Shown: positions 56,715 through 64,000 of the stretch, one piece after another
How the letters are laid out: the number at the start of each line of letters is the position of its first letter
How positions within the stretch are numbered: position 1 is the stretch's first letter
NCBI RefSeq assembly: GCF_030035675.1
Contig: NC_084480.1
Coordinates: forward strand, 287,332,394 to 287,396,393
Origin: Rhineura floridana
Taxonomy: Eukaryota > Chordata > Lepidosauria > Squamata > Rhineuridae
Direction: 5' to 3'
Length of the DNA stretch: 64,000 bases
The notes under the pieces: model-generated
The model's database searches: none
Told to the model about the DNA's origin: nothing
What the model saw: the letters and a program-made list of their open reading frames with translations, nothing else
Program-made: the position numbers and the translations under genes

Positions 56715-57480
56715 TAAAACAAAGAAGTCTTGCTGAAGAAGAACCAATATGGCTTCTGTAAGGGTGAGTCCTGTCTCATTAGCCTTCTAGAGTTCTTTGA
56801 GAGTGTCAAGAAGCATATGGATAGAGGTGATCCAGTTGACATTGTATACTTTGACTTGTAAATAGCTTTTGATAAACTACCTCACCAAAGACTCCTGCGT
56901 AAGCTTAGCAATCATGGAATAAGAAGAGAAACCCTTATGGATCTGTAACTGGTTAAGAAATAGGAATAAGAGACTAGTAATAAATGGGCAGTTCTCCCAA
57001 TGGAGGAATAAAGAAGGTATAGTCCCTCAGTAGTATTGGGGTCTGTGCTTTTTAACTTGTTCATAAATGATCTAGAGCAGGGGTTCCCAAACTTAATCTG
57101 TGGATCACAAGCCTAATTCAGGTGGCTTGTAGCAAGGATTTCTGGTTGAAGATGGGAGATGGCACATCCATTGCATTAAATATTCATATTAACTTTTAAT
57201 TGTATTTTCATTGCTTATTTTATTTCTTATATTGTATTTTATTGTATTACAACTTGAATTCTATGGAATACAATATATAAGAAATAAAAGTTTGGGAACC
57301 ACTCATCTAGAGTTAGAGCTGAACAGTGAGGTAGACAAGTTTGCTGATGATACTTCATTGTTCAAGGTTGTTAAAACAAATAAGTAGTTTGCATGCAGCT
57401 ACGAAAGGTTCTATCTAAGCTGGCTGAGTTTTGGAATATTCTGGACAGACAAAAGAAAATTACTTATTCACAGCGCATAG
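56715..57480 (+). mobile_element. CR1 LINE RT fragment split by a hAT MITE
   Basis: The plus strand reads HGF-type YGFCKGESCLISLLEFFES, then DPVDIVYFDL, then VLFNLFINDLE; after the nested element it resumes with NSEVDKFADDTSLFKVV (catalytic ADD). Several stops are present. It differs from the CR1 at 13 kb and looks older. Confidence 0.8.
57078..57304. mobile_element. hAT-type MITE, 227 bp, perfect 8-bp TSD
   Basis: The flanks atctagag at 57070-57077 and 57305-57312 are the same. Termini CAGGGGTTCCCAAACTT and, reverse-complemented, GAGTGGTTCCCAAACTT are inverted, as in hAT-Charlie-type elements. It interrupts the CR1 RT. Confidence 0.92.
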
Positions 57481-59598
57481 AATTTGGTAGTACAAGATGT
57501 AGTGAAAGCCACCAACTTTAGCTTTAAAAGAGGATCCTGATCATTCAGTAGGAGAGGATACATTCTGGTATTCCACTTCCATCAGCTTCCTAGAATCCAT
57601 AACTAGGAGGAATAGTATGATGATGATGCATCCTAATGCTACTGCATTCTCCCCATCTCCCTATCTATGTGTTGTAGCTAGCTAGCATGTCTACTAGGAG
57701 AATACTGCAACACCAGACAGGTTTCACACATTCATTCAGTGTTCCAGCCAATGGAGGAATATTTCCAGCCCAGATGAATTCCTTTCTCTCATGGCCTTTA
57801 TTTACTGATGATCAGCAAGGGTGAGAGAATGGAATGCAACAATGCTGATATACTGAATGAGAATAGTTCTTTCTGTATCACCTGCCTTTCTTTCAACATC
57901 ACCTGCCTTTGTGGTACAGAGAAGAGGCCAGAAGCGGATCTCTTAAATCTACTGGGAGAGGTTGCAAATCTCAACAGGGTATTCCTCCATCCCCGCCAAA
58001 CTCTTGGCCTAGTGATTTAGGAATTTGTAGTTCTACCCCAGAACTTCGAAGTATGCTCAGAAGGCAATTCAAATAACTTTATTATTTGGCTAAAAGGCTG
58101 TAACAATTAATTGTGTTATAAAGCAAAACAAAATATAAAATGCACATAATTCAGGAAGTGTATGTGGGCAATTTGACCTAAATCTATAAACTGTCACCAT
58201 AACAGCATACCATAGTTGAAAGTTACAGTTTTGCAGTGTTGAAAAATAAAAGCATTTAGAATAGAATTTAATAACAAAATAAAAATACACTTAAAATTTC
58301 ACAATGTACATAAAGTAGAATTTTGTAGTGAATCTTTATTAAAACAAAATTTTTAAAAAATTAAAGGAGGGGGAGATACATGTGAGAATGAATTTATGCC
58401 CTCAGAACTTGGAATATCCCCCACACTGTCCTGATATGGATTCAGGATATTTTCCTGGGGCTGGAAGCCTTTATCACAAAAGATATCATCCAGGCCACAT
58501 ACTTATTCTTTGTAATAGCTTATTGTAATAGCTATTGTAATAGCTTTCTAATACTTCATGTTCTTTAGTAAGGGCTCTGGATAGTGTTCTCTAATATAAG
58601 AATAAATTTCGCATTCAAAAATATAGTGAGGCAAATCCTCAAGTACTGCTGCAGATGCATAATTGTGTTTGAACATGTACACCCCAAAATCTCCCCAGTT
58701 GATTCTATCCATTCAAAGTGGAGTTGAGTAAAAACTTTCCTGGATTCCATTTTCATGGGAAATTATAGGTATTTTCATGGGAAATTATAGGTATTTTCAT
58801 ATTAATGCTGACTCTTGCACTTGCTAGCCAATGCATAATAAAAGCAAATTCAGTTTTCTGATAAGTTGCACCATTAGAAACCTTGTTCAGGAAACAAGCT
58901 TTTAGGTATTCCCTAAGATTTGCATAAAGAGGACAGAAATATAATGTGAAAGATCTCTCACAACAGATAATTCACAAATACACAATCCTCTCTGAATTTA
59001 TCTTTTCCTTCTAAGACCATCATTCACATAATCCGCAGGCATAATTCTATAAATGGATTTCTTAATTAACACTAAAAAGGATCTGAGAATAATGCTCACA
59101 ACTAGGAGTCTGTTCAATCAGTCTGTGTCATGGAGAAAATTGACATTCAGATTACTGCCAAATCCGACTGAATATCAAAGTCTACACTTGGTATTTTGTA
59201 ATAAAGAGCAACTGTTATTGCAAATAAAAATAAGAAAACCATGACTGCAAATATTTATAAACAAAAAGTGAGCAATATTTATGAAAATTTCTGCTGAGGA
59301 AACTCTCTTCACTTAATTGTGCTTTTTCCTGGCGTTAGCTGTTTGTCACATAGAAAGTCCGGGTCCTATAAATTGCTCAATTTGAATGGATTGAAGCCAG
59401 AAGGGTTTAAAACAGGTGCATGAGACAGGTTTGCTTGGAGTAGTTTGCAGAATCGGAAATTAAGGCTGCAATTGACCATCTTCTATAACTGAAAAGTGTT
59501 TGCAACATACAATTTATTCAGTAAGCCTATGTAATTTTAAAGTTTCTCTGAACAATATTGGGAAACTGTAATATAAATATTACCTTTTATATTTCTAG
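57481..59598 (+). other. SPAG1: SPAG1 intron 1, right part
   Basis: AT-rich intron. A tandem of attttcatgggaaattatag (two units) lies at 58748-58800. The minus strand between 58380 and 59260 shows short protein-like runs (for example RKVFTQLHFEWIESTGE), perhaps a decayed retroelement, unidentified. Confidence 0.5.
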
Positions 59599-59740
59599 TT
59601 ATGAGTGCTGATCAAATTTCATACTTGTTGGGCCAAGGAACAACAAAAACATATCAAATTCCTGTTGAGCACCTGGACTACAAATTTATTGAAACATGCA
59701 AAGATATTAAGCATTTAGAAAAGATTCTTACGATATTAAG
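59599..59740 (+). CDS. SPAG1: SPAG1 first coding exon
   Basis: Acceptor atttctag, ATG at 59601, donor TTAAG/GTAAAT after 59740. It encodes 46 residues and two bases of codon 47. Confidence 0.94.
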
Positions 59741-62700
59741 GTAAATATTTAAATTGCATATATTTCTTTGTTATGGTTATTTTTTTTAAATTACATGGAC
59801 TGTGGTGATGCTTGTAATACATGTCTAGAAACTAACAAGGCTATAAATTATTTTGTAGACGTTTTAAAACTAATGTAAAATTATAACAATGTTCAGTTTA
59901 AAAAACTGAAACAGTTCAGCCTTGCCACTAGGGCAGTGGTGTTAATATAACAGAGACTGGAGAAAATGTATAATTGCAATTGCTTAGATTGTAAAATGAG
60001 GAGGTTTAGGCTGGTATATTCAGACCAAGGCTCTAAATAGTGACTGAGCTTTAAAAAAACAAGGAAAATAAAAGCACAATACAAAAAATGAAGAAATGCT
60101 GGATAGAAACTAATTACAAGTCTATAGCAAATCAAGCCATAATTGACAGTGGAAGATTTTATCTCAGGAGGGAGTCCTATAAGAACTCCAAAAGTTAGTA
60201 TTTATGATTCAATCGTTTTTTAAAAATGGAGTGGGGGGGAGAGAACTAACATGTAAAAAAGCATTTCAAAAGTGTGTAGGTACCACTGTTTATACTTTAA
60301 AAATTGTTGTGAGTGATATCCAGAGTTGCACAAGTGGAAGTCCACTCATGCAGTGGGACTTCTTCCCCTCTGTCCTCCCCAAATTTGCTCCTCTGCCTCC
60401 ATCCTTCCAGAGCATATTTTGGGGATACAGTGGGAGGAGAGGATGGAGAAGTCCTGGTGTGCCAGCAGAAGTCTGTATGATGTAACATGTTATTTTTAGG
60501 TCTGGTGAAGAAGGCTTTTATCCTGACCTTATATTATTTTGTGAAAAACGTATTGAGTCTCTGGCTCCAAATAGCAGAGCTCTGCGAAGAGATAAACCTG
60601 CAGCCACTGCTTCTGATTTTACTACTGAGGAATGGGAGAAAATAAATAATGAAATCAAGGTATTACATTTCTTTATTCTGTTGCATGTTAAAGTAATTAG
60701 TTAGAGCCTGCTCCAGTATCTTGATGAATCTTCTCTTTCTCCTCATGCATGCTCTGCCCAAGGATATAGAATTTCATCCTGCACTGGACTGTTTCAGCCA
60801 GTGCCTGATTTAGGAACAAGCCAAGTAAACCATGGTTTAGGGCTTCAGATTATGAGAGGCCTCTAAATATGTTGGAGATAACAAAGAAGTTCTATTATAA
60901 TTGAAATCACTTTGGCTTAAATAACCTTCATATAAAATCCACCACCAAAATTCTGAACCCTGACCTCCCCATCCCAATCTACACCCAATCCCATCATCTT
61001 CCCTTCCAGGGCTGCTGAACTACTTTCCTCTTCCACAGGTTGCCCAGCCTCACCTCATACCTCAAGAGGAGACAATGGTGTAAACTGCCCAGAGAGCTTC
61101 GGCTATGGGGCAGTATATAAATGTAATAAATAAATAAATAAATTGGAGCTAGCCTACCAACATATTCTAAAGCCCCATTCCACACATGGCATTTCTACTA
61201 ATCCCCTCCTCACCACTTTCCCACCACTTTTTTTCTCTTTATTTTTTATGGTATGGGGCCTCTGAATCTTGATATGGCTTAGGGCCTAAACATGTCTTAA
61301 TCTGGCCCTGCCTTCAGCAATCAGGGGCACAAGCTCTTAGCAAATTTAGGCTGCAATCCTAACCCCATTTTTTTAGGATTAAGCCCTGTTGAATTCAACA
61401 GGACTTACTTTGAAGAAGACATTATGATTGCACCACCAGTAACAAGAATTTTGTATTTCCCACACAAAATACACGTGTTAGTACTTCAAGGAACACACTG
61501 TTAAGGATAAAGGGAGATGATAGTGACAAATCAATATACTGTGCACTTTTTTCAACAATGTGTTCCTTGAATCTTATTTTTGGAAAGTTGCTTAATATGA
61601 CATGCTTATCTATTTTACAGATTTATAAAGCTTTCATAGCCAGAAGCTATCAAATGACATACAATAAGATAAAATACAAAAGAAACAAACTCTAAACCAA
61701 TAAAACCATGCCTAAAAACTCTAGAAGCAATGCCAAGAACTCTACAAGCAATATTTGTTATGTAGAGCTTGTGGTACCATCACTTGGGCAAGTGCATGAC
61801 AAAGCTGTATTATGCTGTAAAATGGAATTGAAGGCTTAGGGTGGAACTATATGTTACATACTGTATACTTCCATGATTCATTTTTGGCATTTTTTAAAAA
61901 ATACAAAATTATATTTGGAGACTGCAATCTGAAGCAGAAAATCAATGTGGGGAGAGAAATGGGCTTCTTAACCTTCCGTTTCACAGTTTTCCTCTTGAAA
62001 ACCACTTCCTTTGATGGCTATTACCCTAGCAGAGGAAAATATAGTGGGTAGGGTTTCAGTGGAAAAATAACCCATGAGAAAAGGGTTAAGAAGTCCCTCT
62101 CCCTCCAAAGTAGTCTTGTACTTCAAATTCTAGCCTTAGTGGCTGCACTGTACATTACATAAGCAGCCCTCTCCAAAGAATAATTAATTGCATATATTGT
62201 TTAGTCCCACTCCTTAGCTGAGTAAGAGACCAGTTTGTGTGTGTTTGTCTTTTATTTTGTTTGTTTGTGTATTAGAATTTATACTTTGTCCTCTAATTAT
62301 CAGGACAGTTCATATAAAACAGGGGTAGGGAATCTTTTCAGCCTGGTGGGACAAATAATGATGAAGTCAGGTGACAACAACGTGTTTGAAGTGTGTTTCC
62401 AAGCAGTTTCTGCCATGCCTTTCCCTGCCTCCCACCTGATGTCAACATGGAGCTGGTGGTATGGTTTGGGGAAAACAGCCTTGTGGGCGTAACTTGGCCT
62501 CCTATCGGGCCCAGTTTAGATTGTAAAGCCACAGAGTTCCCGCCCCTGATATAAAATAATATATGTTTAAAAAATGCTTGTGAGTTTGAAATGAACATAC
62601 AGTATAATATCTGTTCCAATATAAGAAAAATTCAGTTGTTTACAGTCAGGCCACAAAGCACAGGATATCTAGCTCAGTGCACTCAAAAGGCCTTTGGATC

Positions 62701-63325
62701 TGTGTTTCTTGTCCATTCCATGGCCAGTAGGCCTCCCTTCCCTTGCTGCATGCAACTGAGAAAAGGGTCATAGCTCCTTGAACAGCTGCATTTGCTTGGA
62801 TGCAGAAGGTCCCATGTCCAGTTCCTGGCATCTCCAGGTTGGGCTGTGAGATACCCCTGCTTGAAACCCTGGAGAGCTGCTACCAGTCAGTGTAGACAAT
62901 ACTGAGCTAGCTGGACCAATGTGTGGACTCAGTATAAGGCAGCTTCCTATGTTCCTTCCTATATGACTTTTAATACCGAGAGGAGTTTTTAAAGCTGTCG
63001 TAACGTAGGATTTGCTGTTCAAAGGAGACAATAGGTCAATAATCCCATTAGGCCTTTATAGCTATTTCACCTTTTCATTCAGCATTTATCCTGCAATAAA
63101 TAATTTTAGAAATCATAAGTATATTTTTTAAAAATATTTTTTACCAGAAAAAAAAGATTGCAGATTTTGAAATATGGTTATGTTATTGGCTTCTTATAGA
63201 GTTGGATTATGGAAATGAAAGAAGAGGAATATAAAATACAGTATGCAACAACTGAAGTATTCAAGGAAAAAGTTGAAAATATGCCACCAGTTCGTAGTAC
63301 AGATAGCTGTTATCCCACTAGTCAG
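59601..63325 (+). CDS. SPAG1: SPAG1 N-terminal part (3 coding exons; gene continues past the window)
   Basis: The segments 59601-59740, 60500-60659 and 63200-63325 join in phase into 142 residues: MSADQISYLLGQGTTKTYQI, PVEHLDYKFIETCKDIKHLE, then SGEEGFYPDLILFCEKRIES, RDKPAATASDFTTEEWEKIN, then SWIMEMKEEEYKIQYA and ENMPPVRSTDSCYPTSQ. Human SPAG1 has the same blocks in order (GTTKTFKIPIEHLDFKYIE, DKPAATAASFTAEEWEKI). SPAG1 is a TPR co-chaperone in the cytoplasm that helps HSP90/R2TP assemble dynein arms; its loss causes primary ciliary dyskinesia in human. The TPR repeats lie beyond the window. The start fits because the acceptor is just two bases upstream and human begins near there. Confidence 0.95.
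59741..60499 (+). other. SPAG1: SPAG1 intron 2
   Basis: No clear repeat. The part 60310-60490 is GC-richer and may be an old MITE, but I could not place its ends. Confidence 0.8.
60500..60659 (+). CDS. SPAG1: SPAG1 second coding exon
   Basis: Acceptor tatttttag, donor AAG/GTATTA. It encodes R47 to K100, including EEWEKINNEIK. Confidence 0.95.
61066..61142 (+). repeat. L2 3' tip
   Basis: The signature ccagagagcttcggctatgg is followed by an (aaat)n tail, matching the L2 3' end at 29150 in reverse. Confidence 0.8.
62320..62548. mobile_element. hAT-type MITE, 229 bp, perfect 8-bp TSD
   Basis: The flanks atataaaa at 62312-62319 and 62549-62556 are the same. Termini CAGGGGTAGGGAATC and, reverse-complemented, CAGGGGCGGGAACTC are inverted. 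The interior is non-coding. Confidence 0.92.
62765..62965 (+). repeat. tRNA-derived SINE
   Basis: Body with ttggatgcagaaggtcccat, ccctggagagctgctaccag and cagtgtagacaatactgagc, ending ataaggcagcttcctatgtt. Same family as 15998-16190. Confidence 0.85.
63200..63325 (+). CDS. SPAG1: SPAG1 third coding exon
   Basis: Acceptor ttcttatag, donor CAG/GTACGA. It encodes 42 residues from SWIMEMKEEE to CYPTSQ, in phase 0 at both ends. Confidence 0.94.
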
Positions 63326-63468
63326 GTACGAACCTTTATTTCTGTACCATATTCATTATCTATATGTGAATTTTACTGTGTTGGTGGTATCTGCCTACTC
63401 AGGGCAGACTGTTATACTCAGAGCAGACCCATTGAAATCATGGCTAACGTCCATTTATTTAATCTACT

Positions 63469-64000
63469 TGTCCCTTCTCTGGAGGGGATACATAAGCCAA
63501 CTGGCTGAGGTGGCTTGCGAGACCCAGTGCCTGCAGGAAGAAGGGGAACACCACCATCCCTTCCAGGGAAAGAGAGCCATTTGCTGCTGCTGTCTGCCTG
63601 CCTGCTTGCTGCTGCTGCTGCTCGGCTACCACCACCACCACCACCCTTTCCTGGTTGGACTTCTGCTCTGTGGGGGCCACACCTTGCAGGACCAGGCCCC
63701 AGGTACTCAGCCAGCTGTGGCTGATTTTTTCCACCTGTCCCTTCTCTGGAGGGGATACATAAGCCGGCTGGCTGAGGTGGCTCCTGCTTTGTCTGCCTTT
63801 TTCTGGGTCTTCAGTTATGTGCCTGGGAGAGAGGACTCAGAGCCAAGTGGGGAGATTTGAGGAGGGCCCAATTAGTGTAGTGACAGGTCAAGGGAGATAT
63901 GACGTTGTGAGGAGGACTTGCCAGGTAAGGGGAATGCGGCCCAGGCAGTTAATGGCTGTGCCTTGTTCCGGTCCTCCCCACACCCACAGGTTTGTTGGTT
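63469..64000 (+). repeat. Unknown repeat with two tandem units of period 267 bp
   Basis: The stretch tgtcccttctctggagggga, then tacataagcc and ctggctgaggtggct, starts at 63469 and again at 63736. Between them lie (ctg)n and (cac)n runs. The second unit continues into GC-rich DNA that leaves the window. It may be the monomeric 5' end of a retroelement, unidentified. Confidence 0.6.

Larger units (their letters stand above)
60660..63199 (+). other. SPAG1: SPAG1 intron 3 with L2 tip, foldback repeat, hAT MITE and SINE
   Basis: Contains an L2 3' tip (61066-61142), a foldback-repeat copy (61350-61440), a hAT MITE (62320-62548) and a tRNA-SINE (62765-62965). The rest is AT-rich and unassigned. Confidence 0.8.

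Noticed and set aside
63243-63860. 205-codon frame overlapping the SPAG1 exon
   Set aside because: It is in another frame than SPAG1, passes the splice donor and reads through (CTG)n/(CAC)n repeats.

Overview
The window comes from a squamate reptile, most likely a lizard. It has spliced vertebrate genes with GT-AG introns, a tRNA-derived SINE with a Bov-B-type tail (Sauria SINE type), and a dense mix of CR1, L2 and Bov-B LINEs, hAT-like MITEs and a Ty3/gypsy chromovirus. That mix is typical of squamate genomes. Nothing bacterial, plasmid-like or CRISPR-like is present.

Three host genes are readable. FBXO43 (EMI2/ERP1, the meiotic APC/C inhibitor) lies on the minus strand. Its four coding exons (23971-28202) give an uninterrupted 676-residue protein with phosphodegron, CaMKII-type site, F-box-like region, D-box, zinc-binding region and RL tail. 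POLR2K (the 58-residue zinc-ribbon subunit shared by RNA polymerases I, II and III) lies on the plus strand in three coding exons (48257-50511). SPAG1 (a cytoplasmic assembly factor for axonemal dynein) begins on the plus strand with a promoter near 53.6-54.1 kb and coding exons at 59601, 60500 and 63200, then runs off the right edge. The order FBXO43(-) POLR2K(+) SPAG1(+) matches human 8q22.2 as I recall it. A perfect RFX X-box lies just upstream of the SPAG1 first-exon splice donor, which fits a cilia gene.

The left 23 kb holds almost only repeats. A young chromovirus fossil (1-5299, minus) sits in an L2 copy whose 5' part is inverted. Next is a long minus-strand L2 (6312-10540) that received a hAT element with a perfect 8-bp target duplication, a second L2 tail and a palindromic MITE. 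A plus-strand L2 piece follows (11880-12560). Then comes a nearly full-length but interrupted CR1 (12572-20450, minus) that keeps RT, endonuclease, ORF1 esterase, ORF1 PHD-like finger and a tandemly repeated 5' UTR. Its insertions include a second palindromic MITE, SINEs and an LTR fossil.

From 28 to 48 kb lie the FBXO43 5' side and the FBXO43-POLR2K intergenic region. They hold L2, Bov-B, SINE and MITE copies, two CpG-rich stretches, an LTR fossil inside a probable DNA transposon, and a third palindromic MITE at 44.1 kb. SPAG1 intron 1 and later introns hold L2, SINE, CR1 and hAT pieces, several with exact target duplications.

All protein and repeat calls come from reading the sequence and from memory of the families. 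No database search was run. Repeat edges are approximate unless a target duplication or terminal repeat is cited.
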